Source: Zea mays
Lineage: Eukaryota; Streptophyta; Magnoliopsida; Poales; Poaceae
Reading direction: 5' to 3'
DNA: 64,000 nt
Assembly: GCF_902167145.1 (NCBI RefSeq)
Contig: NC_050097.1
Coordinates: forward strand, 224,459,034 to 224,523,033
Part shown: positions 46,818-57,312 of the stretch, piece by piece
How positions within the stretch are numbered: position 1 is the first letter of the stretch
Layout of the letters: every line of letters begins with the position of its first letter
Program-made: the position numbers and the translations under genes
Notes under the pieces: generated by a model
What the model was told of the DNA's origin: nothing
Database searches by the model: none
Seen by the model: only the letters and a program-made list of their open reading frames with translations

Positions 46818-49800
46818 ATGTCTGGAGATAAGAAGGCTTCTGCTGAGATGAAGCTGAGTCTTGGCGAAGAGAAAAACTTGGGGTTTCTTATAGCGATGTC
46901 GAAGACCAACACAGAAAAAATCACCAAGGAGATTCTAGAAGGTTTATCTGAGGATACTGGTGACAGCGACAGTTATGATGTGGACAGCGGTGGTGAAGAC
47001 TCCGAAGATCGTCCCTGGCGACCAAGCCATTCAGTTTATGGTAAATCAACTATCAAAGAGAATCATCTTATTAACATGAGAGGAAGGTATTTCCGGGATT
47101 TGTCCGTTGTGAGGGCCGACGAAGGGGAGAAGACTTGTCCACACCCTGAAGAGAATGAAGTCGTAGTGTTCCGAAGCTTTTTGAAAGCTGGACTAAGGTT
47201 TCCCCTGAGCAGCTTCGTTGTAGAGGTGTTGAAAATATTCGAAGTCTATCTCCACCAACTTACCCCCGAGGCAATTATAAGGCTGAATATCTTCGTGTGG
47301 TCCGTGAGAAGCCAAGGTCTGAAGCCTGATGCAAAAAGTTTCTGCAATATACACGAATTATCATACGAAACAAAACCTTGGGGTAAGGAACAATATCACA
47401 ATAATTTTGGCTGCTATAGTTTCGTTTCTCGGTCCGGGTCAAGCTGCCCCGTGCCAACCTTTCGGAAGAGGTGGCCCGGCGATTGGATGACAGAATGGTT
47501 TTATGTGAAAAATGATTTGAAAACACGAGAAGATATCAAAGGTATAATTATGCGCCCTATTTGGCAAAGCTTCGGCCTTCGGAGGCCGAAGGTTGAAATG
47601 AATGAAGCTGCCGAAGAATGCCAGAGAGCCTTCGGTGTTATCTGTTCTTTTATTGGAACTAGAGATTTAGTACAAGAGCATATTGCCTTCAGGGTATGGC
47701 CGCTCGCGGAGAAGTGGGAAATGCCGCAGGAAACCATAAAGGAGGCCGACGAAAGTGGACTTATCAGGCTAAAGTACACTTTTAAGTTCGGAGATAAATT
47801 CGTTGAGCCAGATGATGACTGGTTAAAAAGTATTGAAAATTTAAGTGATGAACTTCTTGGGGCTTATTCGAAGGCCGAAGATACTGCAATGTCAGCAGCC
47901 TTCGGAGGCCGAAAAAAGAAGAGGCTGAATCGGGTATTTGATGCAATCGGGTTTGTCTACCCTGACTATTGCTATCCCATTCGAAGGCAGAAGAGAAAAA
48001 ACACAACCTCTGCAAAAGAAGAAGCTGTAACTGCTCCTAGCGAGCCAGAACCGAAAAGAAAGAAGATAAAGGTCCTCACACATCGGCCGCGCTATATTGA
48101 ACCAGCTTCGGTGCCTGAGTTTACCGGAGAAACTTCTTCGGCCACCGAGGCTAAAAAGCCAACCAAACCAACCTTGCTGCCAGAAGTTGCAGAAATGGCC
48201 GAAGCGCCAAAAAGGATAGAATTGGAAGAACCGAAGATTTTGCTACCAGAAACCGAAGAAATGGCCGAAGCGCCATCCACAGAAAAAATGGAAGAAGTGA
48301 AAAAACCAACTGAAGAAAAAACATCAGAAGTTGTGAGTCCTGCAGCAAATGTTGAGAGAGTAAAAAATCAAAAAGTGCCAGCAGTGACTCCAAAAAGAAA
48401 GAGAATGGCTAATGTGCTAGATGTACTGGAAACAATCAAATCCTCAAGCACACCTCCGAAGAAGGCTGCTGCCATTCCTGAAACAACAACTGAAATTTCT
48501 GATACTAAAGCTCCAAAGCAAGAAACTGAAGCCGAAGCTGGGTCCTCAGAGCCCGCGAAGATAAAATCCTTGGAAACTGAGGAAGAAAAAATAACAAAGC
48601 CAACTTTTGAAGAAATCGGTGTCATTGCCCCCGAAGCATCCTCCAAAGTCCGTGATTATATTGTCCGTCATGCTTCGGGGAAAAAGCTATCAGAAAAAGA
48701 AGAACAAGAGGCCCAGCGCTACGCCCAAAAACTGAAGTATCCAAAGGGGCGTTAATATTCAATGGTAGTGGAGAAGAAGACTTTTTGTATTGTCTCCCTA
48801 ACAGCAAGGAGATTTCTGTCTGCCGGGAGATGAGCAAGAGCTTCGGATTCCCAACTTTAGAAGACGGGCTCTCGGTGCTGTCGAAGAACGATCTGGCCGA
48901 CAGCCTGGCTTATAATAGCTTAAAGGTGCGACAAATGGGATCCTTATATTTTTTGTTGAGACCAAAATTTTTCGTTTGTTTAAATCTATTAACACACACA
49001 AATTTCTCTCCGCAGGGCCTGATACTTAGCAATGCCCTCAGGGCACAGAAGGATGCTGAAGACGAAGGGTGTGCTATAGCCCTGAGCAACCTTCGTTCCG
49101 AAGTAATTGAACTGAGGAACGAAGGCCTCGAAAAAGATAAAATATTACACTCATTGATAAATAAAATAAAGGAAGACGAAGCTGCTTTTAAAGGTCAAGC
49201 TGAAGCTCAGAAGCGCGAAATGGAAGATCTTCGGAAACAACTGGCCAGAGCCAAGGAAGAACGCATACTTGAAGAAACAAGGCGAGAACTCAGCGACCAA
49301 TGGGCAGATCACTTAGAAGGAACTGTTGAAGAGCTTCGTTCGTCCAAGAAGAGATGCTATAACAAATCTATAGAGTGTGTTAAGAAATTAAAAGCTAGCT
49401 TCGCCAAAGTCGGCGCATTCTCAAGCGAAGAGAACTTCACAAGAGGCAATCCCGAAGGTCCCATCGAATGGATCGACCACGAAGCTGAGGCCTTCGAGGA
49501 AATTTTAAATAGCCGTGGAGATATATGCGCTTTCTCGGGTGCCAGAGGGATTGCCACCATTTTAGAGAAAAAGGGCTGCGAACACGTAAAGATTCTAGCG
49601 CAATCCGAAGCTGCTTTGTCCTTCGAAGATGCAAAGGATTCTTCGGCCGAAGCTAGCTTGATCGGTGGAAAATTTTTCACCGATATCTGGGATAATGGTG
49701 GCCGAGAAATGGCCGGAGAAATTATTCGAAAAAGTCAAAAGGGCATTCATGATGCTAGAGAAATAGCTGAGGCTGCTGAGAAGAGCGCAAAGCCCGAAGG

Positions 49801-50038
49801 TCAATTAGGTATTAACTAATAGTTTTTATTGTGTTGTAATTTTAGGTTTTAAGATTCGTTTGCAATTTGTAACAGCAAAGTAGCCGTATCCTGTCCTACT
49901 TCAGATCCTACTAAAGCGTCTTCGGGCCCTCAGCCGAAAGGAGACGACGAAATTAAAAAGATGGCTGAAGGTATTATGGACGAAGTCGTCAATCGGCTCC
50001 TGAACGAGGCTGCAGAAGTCGTGTTGAGAGAAGATTAA
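46818..50038 (+). pseudogene. Opposite-strand gene of element C (Transposase_28-like, coiled coil), one frameshift
   Basis: Exon 1 runs from ATG 46818 to the donor at 48925, exon 2 is 49016-49808 and exon 3 is 49905-50038. All borders are GT-AG and phases agree, except for a single-base deficit in the G-run near 48746 that ends the first frame at 48755. The N-terminal domain (VVFRSFLKAGLRFP, HQLTPEAIIRLNIFVW) is clearly homologous to that of the gene in element B. Residues from about 48100 on are Pro/Glu/Ala/Lys repeats, including two copies of EMAEAP. Exon 2 is a charged coiled coil and exon 3 a short helix ending VVLRED. Function is unknown. The gene is antisense to gag, with its own TATA-like box. 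With one frameshift in a very young element, it may have been lost only recently or inherited broken. Confidence 0.7.
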
Positions 50039-50504
50039 GTATTTATTGTAACAACTTCTAAAATGTAATATATTGTAACATCTTGTAACCTTGAATGTAA
50101 TATACCTGTTTTTATTGCTCAATTCTTTACGATGCATGAAACTTTACACGTATCGCTTTTGAGTCTTTGACGAAAAAACACCTTCCCTTCTTTTCATGCT
50201 TCGTGAAGAAGAATTTTTCTTTGTCACAACAATATTCAGTGTTCTGATGAATAATATCCAAGCTTCGTGAAGATATTTTCCGAAGCTATACTTCCGAAGA
50301 TCAATAATGTATCTCCTTGTGACATTATGATTTTTCCCTTTTCTCAAAACGTTCTTCTGTAGATTAATATTGTGTCCACCTCTTGTGCCATATGCAACAT
50401 GATGTATGATGCTTATGCTATGCGAAATGATGCGATGATGTTATGTTATGTGAGGTAATGTTTACTCCGAAGATGCACACGCATCCCTGCAATAAAACAG
50501 TCTT

Positions 50505-50870
50505 TTTACTATAAGCCTCCCTTAGGAGCTTCTTCGCCTTTTACTTCAGCGGAATCAGCGTTTATTTTTCGATGTAAGCCTCCCTTAGGAGCTTCTTCGC
50601 CTTTTACTTTCAGCGGTATTCGCGTTGACTTTTCGCGCTTCGCCTTTTACTTAGGCGGTATCAGCGTTGACTTTTCGCTGTATGCTCTGCATTCCCTTTG
50701 GAACGACTTTGGAGCAGAAAACTTACACTGCGCTCCCTTTGGAACGACTTTTTTGTGACTTCGGCAAACTTACTCTGCGTTCCTTAGAACGACTTTTTGT
50801 TGCTTCGAAGAATTTTCGATAGTTCGAAGGTCCTTTTTGTTATCACAAGTCTTTCAACAATTTAAGCCTG
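50505..50870. repeat. Imperfect tandem repeats in element C
   Basis: TAAGCCTCCCTTAGGAGCTT followed by CTTCGCCTTTTACTT occurs at about 50512 and 50574. Shorter derivatives (CTTCGCCTTTTACTTAGGCG, CCCTTTGGAACGACTTT) follow to 50870. As in B, the array lies between the 3' ends of the converging genes. Confidence 0.75.
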
Positions 50871-50991
50871 TGAAGAAAATATATTTTCCTTGTGGGAATC
50901 AACGAAACTATTTACATGAAACCTGAACAATGTCCTTTATTACAGAAAATAAAACTGAATGAAAAAGATTGCTATTAGGGTAGGATATTTG

Positions 50992-52102
50992 TCAATAGAT
51001 GTGCTTTGACTCTGGCACAGTGCTGTTGACTGTGCGAGCTTCGGACTGTTCTCTGAAGTCCCTTCGGTGTGGAGCATATTGGCTCCCTTCTGGCTGCTGG
51101 CCTTGTTGCAGCGGTGGTGGAGGCGGAGGTTGTTGCCAAGAAGCCTGAGGTTGACTCGCCGAAGCAACAGAAACTGCAGGGTGATTGCCTACATACTCTG
51201 GGATGTAAGGCGAATGATACGAAGCAGTGTGCATGACCTGCTTCGGCTGAGCCTGTTGTGCTGCCGCTTCGGCTATTTCTTTTTGCTTCTGGATGTTTAC
51301 ATGGCACATCCTGGTGGTATGACCTTTGTTCTCACCACAGAATAAGCAAAAGATTCTTCTCGATTGATCGCCAAATCTTCCTCCGAAGCCCCTGGCGCCT
51401 CTGCCTCTTGGAGCTGGTGGTCGGAAGGAGCCTTGCTGTTGCCCCGAAGCCTGTGAGGAACATTGTGGCCTTTGCTGTTGGCTCCCCCTATCATCATTTT
51501 GTGTAGAGTTATGAATTGATCTAACGTGCCTCGGGTAGAACCTCCCTCCGAAGCCCCTGGTCATTTCAGAAAACCTGAAAGCCTCCTCCCTTCTTTGGCG
51601 AAAATCATTATCGGCGCGAATGTATTCATCCATCTTCTGGAGCAGCTTCTCCAAAGTTTGAGGAGGCTTCCTAGCGAAGTACTGAGCTGACGGTCCTGGC
51701 CGAAGCCCCAGCAGATAGAGGAGAAGCATCATCAAAAACAAAATTCCCATGATGGAAATTGTCATACCAGTCATCTTCGTTGGGAAAACCCTCCTGATGA
51801 AGATCTTGGTACTGAGGCCTTCGGTGTTGCTCATCCTGGGCAAGATGACGAACTTCTTCAGAGGCTTCGTCTATCTGCCTCTGCAGTTCAGCTAGCCTGG
51901 CCATCTTTTCTTTCTTCCTCTGCACTTGTTGATGAAGCATCTCCATATCTCTGATTTCTTGATCTATCTCGTCCTCTGGTGGTGTCGGGCTGACAGCCTT
52001 CCTTTTCTGGCTTCGGGCCTCCCGAAGGGAGACTGTCTCCTGATTGTGGTCCAGCGGTTGCAGAGCTGCAGCCCCAGTCGCGGAAGCTTTCTTCGGCGCC
52101 AT
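50992..52102 (-). pseudogene. Element C Gag, capsid core deleted
   Basis: On the minus strand ATG 52102 starts MAPKKASATGAAALQPLD, followed by a coiled coil (EKMARLAELQRQIDEASEEV) to about 51750. The text then passes into a second frame that begins in the post-capsid part (QYFARKPPQTLEKLLQKMDE). The Retrotrans_gag core normally found between is missing. A single CX2CX4HX4C knuckle (CLFCGENKGHTTRMC) follows, then Gln/Pro-rich sequence to the stop at 50992. RNA binding could survive but particle assembly by this protein alone is unlikely. The N-terminal MAPKK resembles that of element B's Gag. Confidence 0.75.
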
Positions 52103-52156
52103 AACGAAGGTTTATGATCGCCGAAGGTGTTCAGAAAACTCAAAGAGTGGAAGTGA

Positions 52157-52178
52157 GTTCACCGGAGGTGGGCGCCAA
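52157..52178 (-). other. Element C primer-binding site
   Basis: On the minus strand TTGGCGCCCACCTCCGGTGA directly follows the right LTR, which fixes the element's orientation. Confidence 0.7.
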
Positions 52179-52821
52179 TGTTGGGGACTTGTTATCAAAT
52201 GCTATGAGTTAAGAACAAGGCAACATAAAAAATGTTAGTCGATTAAGTCCTTCGTCCTTCGGAGCATTATTCCCCTTAGGATATAATACTTTTCGGACGA
52301 AGGTTATAAAATGCGTACCTTCATAGATACACTACACAGTGACGAAGGATGAATTGTAAGAAATATAAAAGACAACATAAACAATTATATATTATTGTCA
52401 TGTATGAACAGAAATAACGTTGAATTACAAATGTACCTTCAACTTGAAGGAGATGAAAGTACGAGCGTGACGCAAAAGCGAATGCCAGATCCGCGTGAAC
52501 AGTACGGGGGTACTGTTCACCTATTTATAGGCACAGGACACAACCTATGCAAAATTACATTCATGCCCTTTACATTTGATAATAATTCTATTGTAATCTG
52601 TCGAGGTCTGAATAGCCTTTTCATCTCTAAGTCGGTTTCATTTTGTTGCTATCATGCCGAAGCTTTCCTGCTCACACCTTCGGCGCTGTATCAACCTTCG
52701 TAATATTCTGGTCTGCTGTGATACCGCCTTGAGTCCGAAGATGCCTGTTCACACATTAAACTCCAGAAATATTGTTAAAACATGTTTTTTGAGGACCTTC
52801 GTAAGCCGAAGGCCCCCAACA
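52179..52821 (-). repeat. Element C 5' LTR (right copy)
   Basis: The 643-bp LTR has TATAAATA on the minus strand at 52522-52529 as the likely core promoter driving gag. Confidence 0.92.
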
Positions 52822-52826
52822 GCTCC

Positions 52827-53816
52827 AGGGGCGCCACGTGGCCAGAAAAGATGATATATCCCAGGATGCAATCAGTTGGACCAGACCTCCACGAGGAAGC
52901 ATCAGACCCCTGTACGCACAGCCTGGACCCCCGAATACGGTCCGGGACTCCCAAGTAAGCGTACCAGGTCCCTTGGATGGGGTCTGGATCCCTCCGAGTA
53001 AGGTCCGGGCCACCCATAACGAGGTCCTGGGACAGGGGATACCCTGGCATAAGCAGAGGTCCGGTACTGACGCATGTCTAGGCTTTATCTTGTGCGCTTG
53101 CGCTCCCCGCTCAGGCGGAGACCCAATGCTGCCACGTGGCTTGCTGCCCGTGACGTAAGCCAGCGGGTGGAGCCTAACGTAAGGCCTCTGGGCCGCGCGG
53201 TCTCTGCATTTATTGCAGAGAGGACGCGCCGCCTGTCCACCCTGCTGACAGGCGATGTGTCGCCTCAGCATTTATTGTGACCTGTCCACTCAGCTGGCAG
53301 GCGGCATCTAGGCCATCCTGCAGGCGGCGTGCCTGTCCAGTCCATTGCCAAACAGTACGCCCGTGCTGCAAGGTGCACTGTGTCCATCATCACTTATGCG
53401 TGGCCAGGTAAGCTTCCCCTGCACGCCAATACCACGTAGATCACGGATGTTAGGGTGCAAGAAGATTGCTCCAGCAACTCCAAGTATTACATCCATTATA
53501 TTCCTGGCCCACATGTCGGGGCCCAGTACCCTTGTACGTGCCCCCCTTGAGCTATAAAAGGGGAGGCATGCAACGTTACAGGGGGGCCACTTGGACCCAA
53601 CTTAGACTTAGACTCTCAGCTCTCAAACTTTCACAGCAATCCAACACACAGTGGAGTAGGGTGTTACGCTCCGGCGGCCCGAACCACTCTAAATCCTCGC
53701 GTGTTCCTGAGTTCACCGTTCATCTACCAATAGGCAAAACACTTAAGCCCCCTCCTCATCTTATGATTTAGGGCGGGTGCACTCCGCCACCCGGTCGGAG
53801 AATTCCCTCTCCGACT
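52827..53816 (+). repeat. Element A 3' LTR, second part
   Basis: This continues the LTR after element C. It ends CTCTCCGACT where the 5' LTR has CTCTCCGGCA, so the terminal CA has mutated. GTGTA follows. Confidence 0.85.
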
Positions 53817-53821
53817 GTGTA

Positions 53822-55001
53822 TATATATAAATGGGAAAATGAGGGAGAAAAGAAAAAGATAAGGAATTCTCGGTTAAACAGACCCAGGGGGATTTCGGCC
53901 AAGCTAAGCTCGCGGTCGTGTGGGCAGCCGACCCATCTTGGCCTGCCAACGGGCACAGCGCGGAGACGGCGCTGTGAGCGTGGGCCCATGCGCCAGCGAG
54001 GGGAGAGGGAAACGACGTCAAGGGGAGACGACGGTCCGCCCAGGGGGAGGAGGAACCAGCCACCGACGGCTTGACGGCGGTTCCCTGCCGGTGTTCCGGT
54101 TCCTAGCGATCAGGTAGGTGGGCCAGCACGAGTAGTGGCAGACGGTCATAGTGGTGTGGTCAATTTGGTCTATGGGGGCTCAGGACGATCGGTCCACGGT
54201 GAGGTGGCGGGGTTTCCGCGGCGGCGAGGTCGCCGGTGAGGCCCCGGGGTGCGATATGGGAAAAAGAATGGTGTGTTGTGTTCATGGTGAAGTTTGTGAA
54301 CTACTTTAATTTGACTCTGAGACACTAGAGAGGGGAGGGAGAGCTCACCAGAGTGAAGGAAGGCGGCGATGCCGAGCTTGATTGAGTTTGGGGGAGGGAA
54401 GGAGGAGGGGCCAAGGCCAGTGCAGGGAGATGAGGGGCTTGGGGCGGCCCTTTTATAGGCGCCCGGGGAAGGGGAGGAGCGGGGCTGGTGAACACCGGCG
54501 AGGTGTACAACGGCGACGATAATGGCGCACAGCGCCGGCGACGAGACGACTCGGGGTGGGATGTCGTGCGGGGGTGCGAGCATAGTGGGCAAGGATGAAG
54601 CAGTGTCGAACTCCACTGGCGCGGAAGTGATGGTGGAGCGGGGGAGGACGGTGGCCGGTGGGGATCGTGTCGATGCTGTGCGCGGTGAGGGAGAGGGAGC
54701 TGACATTCGGGCCCCACTGGAAGAGGGAGAGCAGGCGCGCGAGAGCGAGAGGGAGGCACGACTAACGAGTGGGGCCGAGCGGTAGCGAGAGAGGGGGAGA
54801 GCGCGACGTGGGCTGGCGCTCGCGGGGAGGTGGGCCAAGGTGGGCCGAGCGCGGGCGCGCGAGAGAGAGAGTGAGGGGGATCACGGGCCGAAATCGACCC
54901 AGCCGAGAGGGAGAAAGGTTTTTCCTTTTTCTATTTTTTTCTTTTCTTTTCCCTAATCCACTTTCTCCTTTATACAAATATTCATTTATATTTTCTAGGC
55001 A
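53822..55001 (-). mobile_element. LTR-like element D, third segment
   Basis: GC-rich, non-coding DNA with a minus-strand TATAAAAGG box near 54450-54458, runs of GAGAGAG, and an abrupt change to AT-rich sequence near 54910. The text resembles long LTRs of grass Gypsy elements in reverse orientation. A solo LTR of about 2.6 kb (10719-11566 + 28048-28633 + this) is a reasonable guess but no terminal target duplication was found. Confidence 0.35.
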
Positions 55002-56579
55002 CTAAAATGAAATGCTATGTGTGAAGTGCTATTAGAAATCATGGTTTATGCATATGAGAAATTAAATGTTTCAAGCAAAAGGGAACAAGGTAGGAAAAGT
55101 ACATTTGGTGTATATTGCAAATCCTATTACATTAAAGGAACAAGGTATGATTCTAGCACTTAGTAAATTGTTTTAGTTGCTAACTTTGTTTAACTAAGTG
55201 CTAGGAAACTTCTCATGTCGAACCATTTTGGACAAATGGTGTTTGGCTAAGATTTGCCAAACTTGTGCCAGTCTGGGAGCACTGGTCTGTCCGGTGTACA
55301 CTGGACAATGTCCGGTGCCAGGCTATCAGCTGGCCGAACATGCCACTCTCGGGAAAGTGCTAAGGCTCGCTGGCTATACTTCATCGGACACTCCGGTGTG
55401 CCAGGCGGCCAACGCCCTCATCAGCGCCAACGGTCGGTGCGCGATCAACGGTAGCCCTGTCTACTGGATCAACGGTCGGGAGGCATCACCGGATAGTCCT
55501 GTGTGTCAGGCGACTGAAGGTTCCGTCGGCTGATTCAACGGCCGGCTCAGTCAAAGATGGAAATAAATCACGCACTATGAAGTGTCCAGTGCACCCGCGG
55601 ACAGAAGACAACCAGGGCCTTCCAAATGAAGATTAAATGACTCCTTAGTCCCTCGGGGATATAAAAGGACCCCTAGGCTCCATGGAGCAGTACACAAGCA
55701 CACGTTGAGCAATCTACAATTTCTAAACTTCGTGACCACGTTGTCGATTCATTAGATAGAGATTTGAGCGCATTCTTGAGCAGTGACTCTGTTGTTTTGA
55801 TTCTTGCACCCTCTTCTTGTCTTGTGTGTGTTGTTGCTACGATTGTGTTCCTGTGTGTGTTTCTACTCCTTCCTTACTCCGGTTTTGATTAAGATTATTT
55901 GTGTAAGGCGTGAGAGACTCCAACTTGTGGAGATTCCTCACAAATGGGATTTGATATAAAAAATAAAATCGTGGTACTCAAGTTTGATCTGTGGATCACT
56001 TGAGTGGGGTTGAGTGCAACCCTTGACCGAAGGAGCTGTTGTTTTGGTTCTTGCGCCCTCTTCTTGACTTGTGTGTGTGTTGTTGCTGTGATTGTGTTCT
56101 TGTGTGTGTTTCTACTCCTTCCTTACTCCGTTTTGATTAAGATTATTTGTGTAAGGCGTGAGAGACTCCAACTTGTGGAGATTCCTCACAAACGGGATTT
56201 GATATAAAAAATAAAATCGTGGTACTCAAGTTTGATCTTTGGATCACTTGAGAGGGGTTGAGTGCAACCCTTGACCGAAGGAGGTCAACACAGTGTGGAG
56301 TAGGCACTAGCCGAACCATGGGATAAAAATGTCGTGTCTTTTGTCTATTTACTTTATTGTGATTATTGTCTTGTAGAGTTCTCATATTTCACTTTTATTA
56401 TTGCCCCTAAGTTTGATACACATCTCAAAGGAGCAATCAAGTGAAGAGTTCTCCTCTCTTCCATATCTACTCACACCAACTTGGTTTTAGCTTTCACTAA
56501 CATTCATTATAAAGCAAGTTTGTGTTGTTTAGAGTTGATTTTTGCAGGATCACCTATTCACCCCTTCCAAGTGCTCTCA
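55002..56579 (+). repeat. Sirevirus-like LTR, decayed
   Basis: It contains TCCGGTGTACACTGG, GTCCGGTGCC and similar CCGG words. Phrases shared with the partial LTR at 63307 include GCACTTAGT-AATTGTTTT and TAAGTGC-AGG. Near 56550-56579 a standard Copia LTR end (CACCTATTCACCCC ... GTGCTCTCA) closes it. The left end is uncertain. It may be the 5' LTR of element E or a separate relative. Confidence 0.55.
55789..56282. repeat. Tandem duplication of about 247 bp inside the LTR
   Basis: CTGTTGTTTTG...TTCTTGC starts copies at 55789 and 56036. Both continue through GGCGTGAGAGACTCCAACTT and GAGTGCAACCCTTGACCGAA with few differences. Confidence 0.85.
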
Positions 56580-57228
56580 TCGGCCCAATTCTGAATGCAA
56601 CCAGGCCTCAAGTTTTCTAACCATGCTCGTGTCGAGTCTACCAAGTACAAGTGGAGATTGCGGATTATAAAGTCGTTGTGATCCACTCCTCTCGCATGGC
56701 ACGCCAATCCATAATTTCCCAACCAAAGGTTGCGGTTCAACACTCCCGAATATTTCACGATATTGGTGGGCGGCCTGTACCGGTGTGACACTCTCGAGGC
56801 CCCGGTGGTGGCAGGCTTAGGCTTTGATTCCCATCGGGGTCAAATGGCATCTGTGATGCTGTTTGTATCGACGGGAGTCACCCAAGCCATCACATCCCTC
56901 CCCCCAGTCCCATTACCAAGCGCGATCTACGTGCTTCAACTCGGCTTTTGGGGCCAGTTAGGTGGGACCCGTGCCACACTTTCTTTGAGCTCGAGGGGTT
57001 TCCATGACATGGCATCGTTCGTTGTTGTCGTAGACGCGGTGCATCAGCTGGTCTGTGGTTCGCAATGATGAGACATGGAGCTCTCAGCTTGTTGTTGCAT
57101 AGCAAGGCCAAGAAGATCCTGGATCTCCTGGTGGATCTTCCGTTCGCTTGGAGTATCCGCCCTGGGGAGCTTGTCAAGAAGTGTCATGGCAGTCGCGACG
57201 TTTTGGCTTAGTCGAGGGAAACACACTG
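56580..57228 (-). pseudogene. Gypsy gag fragment lodged between two LTR ends
   Basis: The minus strand reads part of a Gypsy capsid domain: near 57220-57050 LLDKLPRADTPSERKIHQEI, and near 56790-56580 PTNIVKYSGVLN, DFIIRNLHLYLVDSTRAWLE and GCIQNWAD, in different frames. Both ends are cut off abruptly, and each side is bordered by a CCTATTCACCCC...GTGCTCTCA LTR end. No pol or zinc knuckle is attached. Confidence 0.65.
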
Positions 57229-57312
57229 TTGCGCCCCCTATTCACCCCCTCTAGGTGCTCTCAATTGGTATCAGAGTCGTTCTCTTCATCAAGGGACTAA
57301 CCGCCCGAAGAG

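Larger units (their letters stand above)
45869..52821 (-). mobile_element. Non-autonomous Gypsy element C inserted in A's 3' LTR
   Basis: LTRs 45869-46510 and 52179-52821 are bounded by TGTTGGGG and CCCCAACA, with GCTCC duplicated at 45864-45868 and 52822-52826. By eye the LTRs differ only by two substitutions and one 1-bp indel. Gag (with a zinc knuckle) is on the minus strand near the right LTR and the primer site TTGGCGCCCACC follows that LTR on the minus strand, so the element runs right to left. There is no protease, polymerase, RNase H or integrase. The remaining length is taken by a multi-exon gene on the plus strand, opposite to gag. Size and layout resemble known gag-only Gypsy derivatives of maize, but no family search was possible. 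Confidence 0.9.
28639..53816 (+). mobile_element. Gypsy-type retrotransposon A, pol-deleted, split by B and C
   Basis: The 5' LTR 28639-29744 starts TGTCGGTACC. The 3' LTR is in two parts (45755-45868 and 52827-53816), separated by element C. GTGTA flanks both sides (28634-28638, 53817-53821). The primer site TGGCGCGCCAGG follows the 5' LTR. Gag is present but broken, and pol is reduced to the extreme C-terminus of integrase. Removing B (33423-44856) and C (45869-52821) plus their duplications leaves about 6.8 kb, a non-autonomous size. Confidence 0.88.

Noticed and set aside
54170..54838. 222-residue Pro/Ser-rich minus-strand frame
   Set aside because: Low-complexity, GC-rich LTR-like sequence without codon bias or domain; best explained by composition.
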